From: Roseiarcus sp963749715
Lineage (GTDB): Bacteria; Pseudomonadota; Alphaproteobacteria; Rhizobiales; Beijerinckiaceae
Reading direction: 5' to 3'
Assembly (NCBI GenBank): GCA_963749715.1
Contig: CAVVNR010000003.1
Coordinates: 178,049-242,048 of the forward strand
DNA length: 64,000 bases
Below are positions 30,322 to 38,907 of this stretch, piece after piece. A program made the position numbers and the translations under genes. The notes under the pieces were generated by a model that saw nothing but the letters and a program-made list of their open reading frames with translations, was not told where the DNA came from and did not search any database. Each line of letters starts with the position of its first letter. Positions within the stretch are counted from its first letter, which is position 1.

Positions 30322-31614
30322 ATGTTTGCTCAGGCCTTGGCGAGGCGGCTGTCGCGCGCCGGCATTCACTATGGCTGGGCGATCGTCGCAATCGTCTTTT
30401 TGCTTGCCCTGGCCGCGCAAGGCTGCATGGGCATCTCCGGCGCTCTCATAGCGCCGCTCACCAAGGAATTCGGCTGGAGCACGGAGCAGATCTCTGGGGC
30501 GCTCGCGCTTCGCATTGTTCTCTTCGGCCTTATGGCGCCGTTCACGGCTGCGCTGATCGACAAATACGGATTTAAGCGCATTCTGCTGATCGCCCTCGCG
30601 CTGATCGCGATTGGGCTCATCGGCGCGCTTGTCATGACCCAGCTTTGGCAGCTTGTGCTTTTCTGGGGCGTCATTGTCGGCTTTGGCACCGGCTTGACCG
30701 CCATGGTCCTGGTCGCGCTGGTCGCGGCGCGGTGGTTTACGGCGCGGCGCGGGCTCGCTGCGGGGATTCTTAGCGCCTCAATTGCGTCTGGTCAGCTTGT
30801 CTTCCTGCCCCTGGCCGCGTGGCTCGCCGAGCGCTACGGCTGGCGACTCGCGCTCGCCCCGCCGATTCTGGCCCTGCTGCTAGTCGCGATCCTCGTCATT
30901 CTGTTCCTCGTCGACAGGCCAGAGGATGTCGGCCTCAAGCCCTACGGCGATAAAGGCGACACGCCGGCCCATGTCCCGCCGGCCGCGGCCTTCAGTCGGG
31001 TTTTCGAAGTCCTCTACGATTCGATTCGAAGTAGCGCCTTCTGGGTGCTGGCGGGCACGTTCTTCGTCTGCGGATTGAGCACCAACGGCCTGATTCAGAC
31101 CCATTTTATCTCGCTCTGCGGCGATTATGGCGTTGCAGCGGTCGCCGCCGCCTCGACCCTGGCGATGATGGGCGTGTTCGACCTTATCGGCACCACCGGC
31201 TCAGGCTGGCTATCCGACCGGTTCGACAATCGCGCGCTCCTCTCGATGTATTATGGATTCCGCGGCCTGTCGCTCCTCTACCTGCCGAGTTCCGCCTTCA
31301 CCGTCTACGGCCTATCGCTGTTCGCGGTGTTCTACGGCCTCGACTGGATCGCGACGGTGCCGCCGACCGTACGTCTGACCACGACGCATTTCGGCCGCGA
31401 GCGCGCCGGCGTCACCTACGGCTGGATCTACGCCTCGCACATGATCGGCGCGGCGGTCGCCGCATGGGGCGGCGGCTTCTTCCGTTCAACCTTCAACACC
31501 TACCTCCCTGCCCTTTACATTGCGGGCTTCGCCTGCCTGATCGCCGCCGCAGCCGTCTGGCTCATCGGCCGCACGCAAAGCGCGCGCGAGCGGCTCGTCG
31601 AGGCGAGGGCGTGA
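30322..31614 (+). CDS. Major facilitator superfamily transporter, 12 membrane spans
   Basis: The 430-residue protein shows twelve hydrophobic helices and MFS loop motifs, for example APFTAALIDKYGFKRILL between helices 2 and 3 and GTTGSGWLSDRFDNR between 8 and 9. Its closest look is the oxalate/formate and monocarboxylate group (ALIAPLTKEFGWSTEQISGAL), but the substrate cannot be read from the sequence. It lies in the inner membrane. A TTGACA hexamer at 30231-30236 may be part of its promoter. Its stop overlaps the GTG start of the flavin reductase gene, so the two are one unit. Confidence 0.9.
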   Translation: MFAQALARRLSRAGIHYGWAIVAIVFLLALAAQGCMGISGALIAPLTKEFGWSTEQISGALALRIVLFGLMAPFTAALIDKYGFKRILLIALALIAIGLIGALVMTQLWQLVLFWGVIVGFGTGLTAMVLVALVAARWFTARRGLAAGILSASIASGQLVFLPLAAWLAERYGWRLALAPPILALLLVAILVILFLVDRPEDVGLKPYGDKGDTPAHVPPAAAFSRVFEVLYDSIRSSAFWVLAGTFFVCGLSTNGLIQTHFISLCGDYGVAAVAAASTLAMMGVFDLIGTTGSGWLSDRFDNRALLSMYYGFRGLSLLYLPSSAFTVYGLSLFAVFYGLDWIATVPPTVRLTTTHFGRERAGVTYGWIYASHMIGAAVAAWGGGFFRSTFNTYLPALYIAGFACLIAAAAVWLIGRTQSARERLVEARA

Positions 31615-32114
31615 GCGACCGGCGCCTGCGCCACGCCGACAGCGCCGCTTTTCGACATGCGATGCGGACGCTGGCCTCGGGAGTCGCGATCGTCGCTTGC
31701 GGCGAGGACGAAGCGCGGGTCGGCTGCACCGTCAACTCGCTCGCGTCGCTGTCGCTGGCCCCGCCGACGCTGTTCGTCTGTCTCGACCGCGCGTCCTCGA
31801 CGCTCGCCGGATTGCGCCGGGCGAAAGCCTTCTCGATCAGCCTGCTCGCCGCGCGCCACGAGGCGCTCGCCCATCGCTTCAGCGGGCACGGCGGCGCCCA
31901 TGGGCCGCGCCGCTTCGAAGGCGCGCAATGGACCACCCTCTCGACCGGCGCCCCCGTTCTCGCCGACGCGATCGCCGCCTTCGACTGCCTGATCGAGGAA
32001 ATCATCGAGCGCCATTCGCACGCGATCGTGCTCGGCGCGGTCGTGAGCCTGCGCGAGGGCGCCGACGAACCGGCGCTCGCGCACCGGCGCGGCGGTTACG
32101 CGCCGCTGGGGTAA
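31611..32114 (+). CDS. Flavin reductase-like protein (FMN-binding split barrel)
   Basis: From GTG 31611 the 167-residue protein reads MSDRRLRHADSAAFRHAMRTLASGVAIVACG, followed by GCTVNSLASLSLAPPTLFVCLD and HAIVLGAVVSL. This is the pattern of the DIM6/NtaB flavin reductase domain, which supplies reduced FMN to a partner monooxygenase. No such monooxygenase is encoded next to it; the coupled gene is an MFS transporter. A role in metabolism of the transported compound is plausible but unproven. Cytoplasmic. Confidence 0.88.
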   Translation: MSDRRLRHADSAAFRHAMRTLASGVAIVACGEDEARVGCTVNSLASLSLAPPTLFVCLDRASSTLAGLRRAKAFSISLLAARHEALAHRFSGHGGAHGPRRFEGAQWTTLSTGAPVLADAIAAFDCLIEEIIERHSHAIVLGAVVSLREGADEPALAHRRGGYAPLG

Positions 32115-32381
32115 GGTTTGCGACTGCCGGATCGGGGGTCCGGCTGTGGATCAAAACCCACAACGATCGTGTCGGAAAGTTGGCGCGATGCGCATTTCGC
32201 ATGCCTCCGCAGGAATGGCGGCGCCACAATTCATTGGCGCGAAACAAGAGCGATTTTCGACTGGAACAGGGATGATAAGCGGCCGGAACAGAGAGCGCGG
32301 ACGCCTGTTGCCGCTACCTGGCCCCAATCGGCCCATTGCCCCTGCAGCCATGCCTGCGGCGCATGGCGGAAGCCGGGGGCG

Positions 32382-32687
32382 CTAGATTGACGGAATCTCG
32401 TCCAGAATCGTCCGTACCTGCCCGACGCTCCGAGCGACCGCGTGGCGCCACTTCCCAAACGTCTTGGCGGCGTTCACGGCGGTGACCCATCGCTCCGCAG
32501 CTTGCGCCTTAATCTCGGCCTTCTTGTCGAAGCCCTTCGTCTCGAGGATCAGCATCTCACCTTCGCCCGACCTCAGCCGGATGATCTCGGGCCGCGCGAG
32601 AAGCGAAGCCTCCGGAAAGTTATACGATTCTGTGGCGATGTTGTCGGCCGTCTCGCCGCCGCTCGCCTTTCGCTTGCCCCGCGCCAT
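32382..32687 (-). pseudogene. Probable remnant of a type III-like restriction endonuclease C-terminus
   Basis: The 101-residue frame contains RSGEGEMLILETKGFDKKAEIKAQ and AERWVTAVNA...GKWRHAVARSVGQVRTIL. This is the end of large DEAD-type restriction subunits, where ETK is the E-x-K part of the PD-(D/E)xK nuclease site. No helicase domain or partner methyltransferase is nearby, and full proteins are about ten times longer. The first 25 residues (MARGKRKASGGETADN) do not match that region, so an internal deletion may have fused a start to a tail. It could also be a stand-alone small nuclease-like protein. It sits in a region with 250-base gaps on both sides, consistent with decay. Confidence 0.45.
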
Positions 32688-32922
32688 CTCTTACCCCTGT
32701 CGCCATCAGGCATATTCGCAGCGAATCAATGGGACGCCAGGATGTTAGGGACGTTTATCAAGCACCATTTCCTCCAAATACCATTCCGCTTTGGGCGCGC
32801 CGTTTTGGGGCAGGAGTCCAGTCTCGACTTTGGCCTTGCCTGAAGCTTGTCCGAAGGAGCCAATCGGCGCAGGATCATTCCCCGTGACCACCGGACATAT
32901 CCGCTGGCGATCGGGAGATGGA

Positions 32923-34140
32923 ATGCCCAAGTCGATCCGGCTCCATATTTTGCGGTCGTCGCCGAAAATCCTGACGCGGATCGGCGGAGCCGTCCTCGCA
33001 AGCATGGCCGCCGTGGTGGTCTTCTCGAACGGTCTCCACTTGTCCGCCCGCGCGGCTGACAGCGAGGTCCCGCGCTTTGTCGTCGACCCTTATTGGCCGA
33101 AACCTTTGCCCAATCGATGGGTCACGGGTTCGGTCGGCGGCATCTGCGTCGACAATCAGGATCACGTGTTCGGAGTGAACCGGTCCGACCTAACCGCGAT
33201 GGAGCTGACCGTCGGCAAACAGCCGGCGCCGCCCGTCATCGAATATGATTCCGATGGGAACATCGTGAGCGCCTGGGGCGATCCAAAAATAATGCCCAAG
33301 TCGATCCATGGCTGCTTTGTCGACAGAGACAATAACATCTGGATCGGCGGCAACGCCGACGGCCTCGTGCAAAAATGGTCGCATGACGGCAAGCAACTGC
33401 TCCTGCAGATCGGTCGCAAGGGCGTCTGTGACAATTCAGACGAAAAATGCGGCGAGCCCGGCGGCAACAAAAGTCCGCTGCTTCTCAACGAGCCCGCCGA
33501 CATGGCGGTCGATCCGGACGACGGCGATGTCTACATCGCCGACGGCTACGGCAACCATCGCGTCGTCGTTTTCGACGCGAACGGCAAGTTCTTGCGCCAG
33601 TGGGGCGATGCGGGGACCGATCGAGGCCTTTTCGCGCTGATCGGCGGCGGCCATCCGCACTGCGCCAAGTTCGATCGCGAAGGGCTGCTCTATGTCTGCG
33701 ACCGCGGCAATGACCGGATCGAGGTCTTCGACAAGACCGGCGCGGTGAAGCGGGTCATCGACGTCAAGCCTGGGACGGCATATTCGCCGGCGCCGGACGG
33801 GGCGCCGGGCAGGAAAGCGATCGGTTCGGCGCTTGACGTGGCCTTTTCGGCCGATCCCGGGCAGAAGTACATGTATGTCGTCGACACCGGCAATGAGGTG
33901 TTGTGGATTCTGGACCACCAAAGCGGACGTATTCTGGGCGGGTTCGGAAGCGCGGGGCACAACGCGGGTGAGTTCACGCTGCTCCATATGATCGCCGTCG
34001 ACTCGAAGGGCGTGCTCTACACGAGCGAAACCGTCGATGGCCGCCGCCTGCAGAAATTTGTGCCCAACGGTTTCGTGCCTGAGGGAAAGCTCGGCGCCTA
34101 CGTCGGCAGCCCGCGCTATGACGCGCTGCCGATGGAGTGA
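32923..34140 (+). CDS. Exported NHL-repeat beta-propeller protein
   Basis: From ATG 32923 the 405-residue protein has a signal-anchor or signal peptide (ILTRIGGAVLASMAAVVVFSNGLHLSARA) followed by a mature part with NHL-type blades. Examples are DVYIADGYGNHRVVVFDANGK, LLYVCDRGNDRIEVFDKTG and YMYVVDTGNEVLWILDHQSG, each about 45-60 residues apart, as expected for a six-bladed propeller. An internal CDNSDEKCGEP segment may form a disulfide. GGGAGATGG precedes the start. Some relatives resemble peptidylamidoglycolate lyase, but catalytic identity is not evident. Likely periplasmic; function unknown. Confidence 0.82.
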   Translation: MPKSIRLHILRSSPKILTRIGGAVLASMAAVVVFSNGLHLSARAADSEVPRFVVDPYWPKPLPNRWVTGSVGGICVDNQDHVFGVNRSDLTAMELTVGKQPAPPVIEYDSDGNIVSAWGDPKIMPKSIHGCFVDRDNNIWIGGNADGLVQKWSHDGKQLLLQIGRKGVCDNSDEKCGEPGGNKSPLLLNEPADMAVDPDDGDVYIADGYGNHRVVVFDANGKFLRQWGDAGTDRGLFALIGGGHPHCAKFDREGLLYVCDRGNDRIEVFDKTGAVKRVIDVKPGTAYSPAPDGAPGRKAIGSALDVAFSADPGQKYMYVVDTGNEVLWILDHQSGRILGGFGSAGHNAGEFTLLHMIAVDSKGVLYTSETVDGRRLQKFVPNGFVPEGKLGAYVGSPRYDALPME

Positions 34141-34159
34141 CCGGAGTCATGCCGTCGGC

Positions 34160-34862
34160 TCACGCTCGCTGCTCGCGGAGGACGATCAGCACGGCCAGCA
34201 CGGCGGCTGGCGCGAAGCCGCACGAGAATCCGGCCATCAGATAGCCAAGGCCGCCCGTCGCCGCGCCAGCCAGAAACCCGCCCAGCGTCGGCCCGATGAG
34301 CGTCAGCCGTTCCCGCGCCTTTGCGCCGGCCGCGTCGTCGGGGTCGCGCAGCCGCACGATTCCGTCGATTACGAACTGTGTCAGGTTCAGCGTCATGACG
34401 GTCGTTGACGGACGCGTCGGCCAGACCAGGCGCATACCCGAGTTTTGCACCGCAAGCGTCGCGACGCCGAGCGCCGCCGTCAGCGTGATCGGCCAGCCTC
34501 GGGGACTCGGTGAACGGACCGTAACTTTTCCCGACGGCTACGAAGGCCAGCAACAGGGCGAGCTCCAACGCCATGATAGGCCGCGCCGCGTCATAGCCGC
34601 GGAGCAGCAGCGGATGCACGCCGAGCCGCGTGAGCGCGACCACCGCCATGAAGACCGGCAAGGCGAGGAGCTTGGTCTCGGAGCCCGGCGCGTGAGTGGC
34701 GATGGCGATGCCGAGAATGGCGATGTTGGCGGTGATGTGTCCGATAAACAGGCCGAACAGCGCGACCAGTCCGCACGCCTCCATGAAACCGGCGATGAAG
34801 GCAAGGCCGGCCTGCATCGTCGCAACGTAGCGCAGAGGCGACAGTTCGAGCGCCGACATCAT
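34160..34862 (-). CDS. DUF1275 (YoaK family) membrane protein; frameshifted as sequenced
   Basis: The N-terminal frame (MMSALELSPLRYVATMQAGLAFIAGFMEACGLVALFGLFIGHITAN) has the DUF1275 helices up to GPFTESPR. A one-base slip near 34490-34500 moves the rest into another frame, which gives WPITLTAALGVATLAVQNSGMRL ... PTTVMT-like text (PSTTVMTLNLTQFVID) and a final pair of helices. The joined protein is about 230 residues with six hydrophobic segments, typical for the family. Function unknown; inner membrane. It converges on the NHL gene with 19 bases between. Confidence 0.78.
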
Positions 34863-34987
34863 GTCCTCCCCAGCGTCACCTTCGGCAAGGACCCCAAGGA
34901 GGCGGCGCCATCATTTGCTTTGCGGGTCCGATGATAGCTCGGACCGAGGCCCGGCCCAATCCGCGAGGCGGGCGCAGCGGCGAAGCC

Positions 34988-36301
34988 TCATGCCTCCGCG
35001 ATCACATGGAAGAACGAGCCGGTGACCTGGCCCCGGCGCGAACCGGCGGGCGCCTCGGGCGCGCAATAGACGTCGCGAACAAACGCGAAGGGGTCGTCGC
35101 CGCCGGTCGCGACGATGGTCGCGTAGTGGAACTCGTGGCCGCGCAAAACCGCGCCCTTGGCTCCGAGCGCGCAATCGGACGCGAGATGCGCCTCGCGATA
35201 GCCGAGCGTCATGCGGCGCTTGGCGAAGCTGGTCGCAACGCCGAGAAGGCCGGCCATCGGATGGGCGACGCCGGAGGCGTCGATGAGGCTCTCGCCCAGC
35301 GCCATATAGCCCCCACACTCGCCGTGGACTGGGCGCGTCTCGGCGAAACGCCTTAGCCCATCGCGAAAGCGCACCGCTGCCGCAAGCCGCCCGGCGTGCA
35401 ATTCGGGATAGCCGCCCGGAAGCCAGCAGAAGTCGCAATCGTCCGGCGGCGGCTCGTCGGCAAGCGGCGAGAAGGCGACGATCTGGGCCCCCGCCGCCCG
35501 CCAGCCCCGTAGGAGATGCGGGTAGATGAACGAAAAGGCGGCGTCGCGCGCGAGCGCGATGCGCTGTCCCGGCGGCCGAAGCGCGGCCGGCGCTGACGCG
35601 GGCGAAGCGCAATCGAGCTCGCCCGCCGACGCAAGCACTCGGCCACAATCGACATGCGCCTCGACGAAGTCCGCAATCGCCTCGAGCCGGGCCTCGAGCG
35701 CCTCCGTTTCGCCCGCCTGCACGAGGCCGAGATGGCGTTCGGGCAGCGCAACCTTGTCGTCGCGTGGCAGCGCGCCTAGGACCGGAATTCCCGTGGCCTC
35801 GATCGCTTCGACGACGAGCCGGCGATGGCGCTCGCTGCCGACGCGATTGACAATGACGCCTGCGACGCTGAGCCGCCCGTCATAGGTCGCGCAGCCCCTG
35901 ACGATCGCCGCCGCCGATTGCGCTTGCCCGGATACGTCGAGGACCAGCAGGACCGGCATGCCAAGCGCCGCCGCGACGTCGGCCGAGGCGCCGCTGCGAC
36001 CGCTCTCCGCCGGAACGCCGTCGAACAGCCCCATCGAGGCTTCGCAGAGGGCGAGTTCGCACTTGTCAGCCGCGTGACCGGCGAGCGCGGCGAGAAGCTT
36101 GGGCGGCATGGCCCAGGAATCGAGATTGACGCCCTCGCGCCCCGACGCCGCGGCGTGAAAGGCCGGATCGATGTAATCGGGGCCCGACTTGAGGCCGATG
36201 ACGTCGACGCTGCGGCGCCGGAACGCGCGCAGGAGCCCGAGCGTGACCGTCGTCTTGCCGCTGCCGGAACGCGGCGCGGCGATCATGAGGCCAAGGGTCA
36301 T
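34988..36301 (-). CDS. cobB: Cobyrinate a,c-diamide synthase
   Basis: CobB amidates the a and c carboxyl groups of (hydrogeno)byrinic acid with glutamine and ATP. From ATG 36301 (MTLGLMIAAPRSGSGKTTVTLG) the 437-residue protein has the dethiobiotin-synthase-like ATP domain with P-loop in the first 20 residues. Then comes KSGPDYIDPAFH, and a C-terminal glutamine amidotransferase domain with the nucleophile in VHGECGGYMALGE and a closing GHEFHYA. Upstream codons to 36358 belong to the repeat-rich gap. It is transcribed alone, divergent from cbiD. Confidence 0.95.
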   Translation of the reverse strand: MTLGLMIAAPRSGSGKTTVTLGLLRAFRRRSVDVIGLKSGPDYIDPAFHAAASGREGVNLDSWAMPPKLLAALAGHAADKCELALCEASMGLFDGVPAESGRSGASADVAAALGMPVLLVLDVSGQAQSAAAIVRGCATYDGRLSVAGVIVNRVGSERHRRLVVEAIEATGIPVLGALPRDDKVALPERHLGLVQAGETEALEARLEAIADFVEAHVDCGRVLASAGELDCASPASAPAALRPPGQRIALARDAAFSFIYPHLLRGWRAAGAQIVAFSPLADEPPPDDCDFCWLPGGYPELHAGRLAAAVRFRDGLRRFAETRPVHGECGGYMALGESLIDASGVAHPMAGLLGVATSFAKRRMTLGYREAHLASDCALGAKGAVLRGHEFHYATIVATGGDDPFAFVRDVYCAPEAPAGSRRGQVTGSFFHVIAEA

Positions 36302-36357
36302 GGGCGCGCGCGCCCGAATGCGGATCGCGTGCAAGTCGAACCAGACGCCATCCTCCA

Positions 36358-36475
36358 ACTTCGTCCTGAGGCGCCGCGAAGCGGCCTCGAAGGACGCGTC
36401 GGCGCGTGCAAACGCCGGCGCAAACTGGAGTATCCTTCGAGACGCCTGCTTCGCAGGCTCCTCAGGATGAGGTAG
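36358..36475. repeat. Pair of palindromic (REP-like) repeats in opposite orientation
   Basis: CGTCCTGAGGCGCCGCGAAG at 36363 begins one imperfect hairpin, and a related copy in inverse orientation (ATCCTTCGAGACGCCTGC onward, 36432-36470) follows. Both fold around GCGAAGC or CTTCGCAG loops. Such GTCCTGAGG...GAAGGAC elements recur in Hyphomicrobiales. They lie in the cobB/cbiD divergent gap. Confidence 0.6.
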
Positions 36476-36531
36476 CGGACGCTGCTAGCTCGCACTAGGA
36501 AAGGCGCGCGGCGCGCGCTAGGCCAACGGGC

Positions 36532-37632
36532 ATGTCCGAGGCGGAAAGGACGAGGGCGCTCAAGCGCGGGTGGACGACCGGGGCCTGCGCCAGCGGCGCG
36601 GCGCGCGCGGCCTTTGAAGCGCTGCTGACCGGCCAATTTCCGGACCCGGTTCCGGTCGCACTGCCGAAGGGCTTGCGGCCCGAATTCGCGCTCGCAACCC
36701 ACGAGCTTGGCGAAGGCTTCGCCCGCGCCGGCATCGTCAAGGACGCGGGCGACGATCCGGACGTCACCCATGGCGCGCTGATCGTCGCGACCGTGCGCCT
36801 TCAGCCTCCCGGCGCGGGCCTGAGCTTCAAGGCCGGCGAAGGCGTCGGCACGGTGACGCGGCCCGGCCTGCCGCTCGAGCCGGGCGAACCAGCGATCAAT
36901 CCGGCGCCCCGCGCCATGATCCGCGCCAATCTCGCGGAGGTGGCCGTGCGCCGTGGCGCCGCCGTCGACGCAATTGTTGAAATCTCGATCCCCGGCGGCG
37001 AGAAGATCGCCGAGCGCACCGCCAACGGCCGCCTCGGCATTATCGGCGGCCTGTCGATCCTCGGGACGACCGGCGTCGTCATTCCCTATTCCTGCTCGGC
37101 CTGGATCCATTCGATCCACCGCGGCGTCGACGTCGCGCGCGCGAGCGGATGCGTGCACGTCGGCGCCGCGACCGGCGAAACATCCGAGGCCGCCATCCGG
37201 GCGCTTTACGGCCTGCCCGATCACGCGCTGATCGACATGGGCGATTTCGTCGGCGGCACGCTGAAATATCTGCGCCAACATCCGATTGCGCGCGTGACCA
37301 TCGCCGGCGGCCCGGCGAAGATGACGAAGCTCGCCGAGGGTCAGCTGGATTTGCATTCGAAGCGCGGCGCGATCGACCTCGCGGCGCTGGCGAAGCGCGT
37401 CGCGCATGCGGGCGGCGCGCCGACGCTCATCGAGGGGATCGCCAACGCCAACAGCGGGCTGCATGCATTCGAGCTTGCCGAGGGCGCGGGATTCGACCTG
37501 CCTTCGCTGACCGCCGACGCCGCGTGGGCGACGGCTGCGCGTGTCCTGGCCGGCGCCCCGTCCGAGCTCGAGATCGTCGTCGTCGGCCGCGACGGGCGCG
37601 TTCTCGCGAGCAGCGGGTTTCGGAGAGTCTAG
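36532..37632 (+). CDS. cbiD: Cobalt-precorrin-5B (C1)-methyltransferase CbiD
   Basis: CbiD methylates carbon 1 of the corrin ring, the step done by CobF in the classical aerobic route. The 366-residue protein begins with the conserved LKRGWTTGACASGAARAA. It contains GVGTVTRPGLPLEPGEPAINPAPR and ERTANGRLGIIGGLSILGTTGVV, both typical of CbiD. No cobF is seen in this window while cobG and cobN are present, so the pathway is a hybrid. It stands alone on the plus strand between cobB and cobM. Downstream is a cluster of hairpins. Confidence 0.93.
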   Translation: MSEAERTRALKRGWTTGACASGAARAAFEALLTGQFPDPVPVALPKGLRPEFALATHELGEGFARAGIVKDAGDDPDVTHGALIVATVRLQPPGAGLSFKAGEGVGTVTRPGLPLEPGEPAINPAPRAMIRANLAEVAVRRGAAVDAIVEISIPGGEKIAERTANGRLGIIGGLSILGTTGVVIPYSCSAWIHSIHRGVDVARASGCVHVGAATGETSEAAIRALYGLPDHALIDMGDFVGGTLKYLRQHPIARVTIAGGPAKMTKLAEGQLDLHSKRGAIDLAALAKRVAHAGGAPTLIEGIANANSGLHAFELAEGAGFDLPSLTADAAWATAARVLAGAPSELEIVVVGRDGRVLASSGFRRV

Positions 37633-37639
37633 CGAATCC

Positions 37640-37735
37640 TCATCCGGCGGGCTCTCGCCCGCCACCTTCTCCCGCAAGCGGGAGAAGGGATTCCCCCTCG
37701 CCCGCGAAGCGGGAGAGGGTCGGGGTGAGGGCTCA
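37640..37735. repeat. Cluster of palindromic repeats between convergent cbiD and cobM
   Basis: CCTTCTCCCGC-AA-GCGGGAGAAGG (37665-37688) is a perfect 11-bp hairpin. A second, near-perfect one (CCCTCGCCCGC/GCGGGAGAGGG) follows at about 37694-37718, and a GGCGGGCTC/GCCCGCC hairpin precedes both. This is a widespread REP family; here it may also terminate transcription on both strands. Confidence 0.65.
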
Positions 37736-37745
37736 CGCAGTTGCC

Positions 37746-38519
37746 TCATTCGTCCTCCCGGCGCGCGCCGCCGCGGAAGCGGCGCTTGTAGGCGGCATTG
37801 TAGAGTTCGCTTTCGCGAAAGTCCTCCGCGGCAAGCGCCGGGCCGACGAAGATCAGCGCCGTGCGCTCAATCGGGGTCGCGCTCAGCGCGGCGACCAGTT
37901 CGCCAAGCGGCGCGCGCACGATGCGCTCGTCCGGCCACGATGCGCGGGCGACGACCGCCGCCGGACAATCGGCGCCGTAGAATGGCGTCAGCTCGGCGAC
38001 CACGCGATCGAGCGCATGGACCGACAGATGGATCGCGAGCGTCGCGCCGGTCGCCGCGAAGTCGGCGAGCGTCTCGCGCTCGGGCATCGGCGAGGCGCGG
38101 CCGGAGGTGCGGGTCAGCACCAGCGATTGGGCGAGGCCGGGCAGCGTCAATTCGCGCCCGAGCGCGGCGGCGGCGGCGGCGAAGGCGGGCACCCCGGGCG
38201 TGATCGTATAGGCCACTCCTGCCCGCTTCAAGCGCCGCAACTGCTCGCCCATGGCGCTCCAGATCGAAAGGTCGCCCGAATGGAGCCTCGCGACATCCTC
38301 GCCGCTTGCGGTCGCCCCGACGCAGAGCTTGACGATCGCATCGAGATCGAGCGGCGCGGTGTCGACGATCCGCGCACCCAGCGGGCAATGATCGAGCAGT
38401 GCGGCGGGCACGAGCGAGCCGGCGTAGAGGCAGACCGGGCAGCGGGAGATAAGATCGCGCCCGCGCACGGTGATGAGATCGGGAGCGCCGGGCCCGGCGC
38501 CGATGAAGTGCACGGTCAT
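37746..38519 (-). CDS. cobM: Precorrin-4 C11-methyltransferase
   Basis: From ATG 38519 the 257-residue protein begins MTVHFIGAGPGAPDLITVRG, the SAM-dependent corrin methylase fold. The family blocks VCLYAGSLVP, GEDVARLHSGDLSIW and YTITPGVPAFAAAAAALGRELTLPG follow. CobM adds the methyl group at C11 of precorrin-4. The ATG overlaps the frame-corrected stop of cobE (38516-38518). It is the last gene of cobL-cobE-cobM on the minus strand and ends at the hairpin cluster facing cbiD. Confidence 0.95.
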   Translation of the reverse strand: MTVHFIGAGPGAPDLITVRGRDLISRCPVCLYAGSLVPAALLDHCPLGARIVDTAPLDLDAIVKLCVGATASGEDVARLHSGDLSIWSAMGEQLRRLKRAGVAYTITPGVPAFAAAAAALGRELTLPGLAQSLVLTRTSGRASPMPERETLADFAATGATLAIHLSVHALDRVVAELTPFYGADCPAAVVARASWPDERIVRAPLGELVAALSATPIERTALIFVGPALAAEDFRESELYNAAYKRRFRGGARREDE

Positions 38520-38907
38520 GGCCGCTCCCGGGATAGAGCAATGGCGCAAGTCGCGCCGTCGGCCGCAAGCCGCGGTCCCATGAGACGGGCGCCGACCCCA
38601 GCGCCGGCGAGGGCGGCGGCCTCAGCGATGTTGGGAGCGCCGAATTTTTTCGTGCAGCCGCCGAAGGCGTGGCGATGCGCTCCGCCTGCGCCTGCAAGGC
38701 TTCGAGCGTGAGCGGCGTCAGGCGCGCGCGAAGAAGGCGCGCGGCTTCGATGAGGCCGGGCTCGCCGGCTTTGGCCGCAAGCGTGAACACGTGTCGCTCG
38801 CCCTCAGGCGCGCCAGCCTCCGCGAGCGCCCGTCGCGCCAGCGCCGCGATCGCTTCGCCCGCAACGCCGGCGCGGCAGCCGACGCCAATCGCGACAAACC
38901 GGCTCAC
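38516..38907 (-). CDS. cobE: CobE (CbiG C-terminal-like) cobalamin biosynthesis protein; frameshifted
   Basis: From GTG 38907 the protein reads MSRFVAIGVGCRAGVAGEAI and runs through LAAKAGEPGLIEAARLL to ERIATPSAA. It then leaves frame at an A6 run near 38645-38650. With seven As it continues as KKFGAPNIAEAAALAGAGVGARLMGPRLAADGATCAIAL, the normal CobE ending. Its stop then overlaps the cobM start exactly. CobE resembles the C-terminal domain of CbiG and is required in some aerobic pathways, perhaps to bind precorrin intermediates. GTG 38907 overlaps the stop of cobL, so the trio is coupled. Confidence 0.82.
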
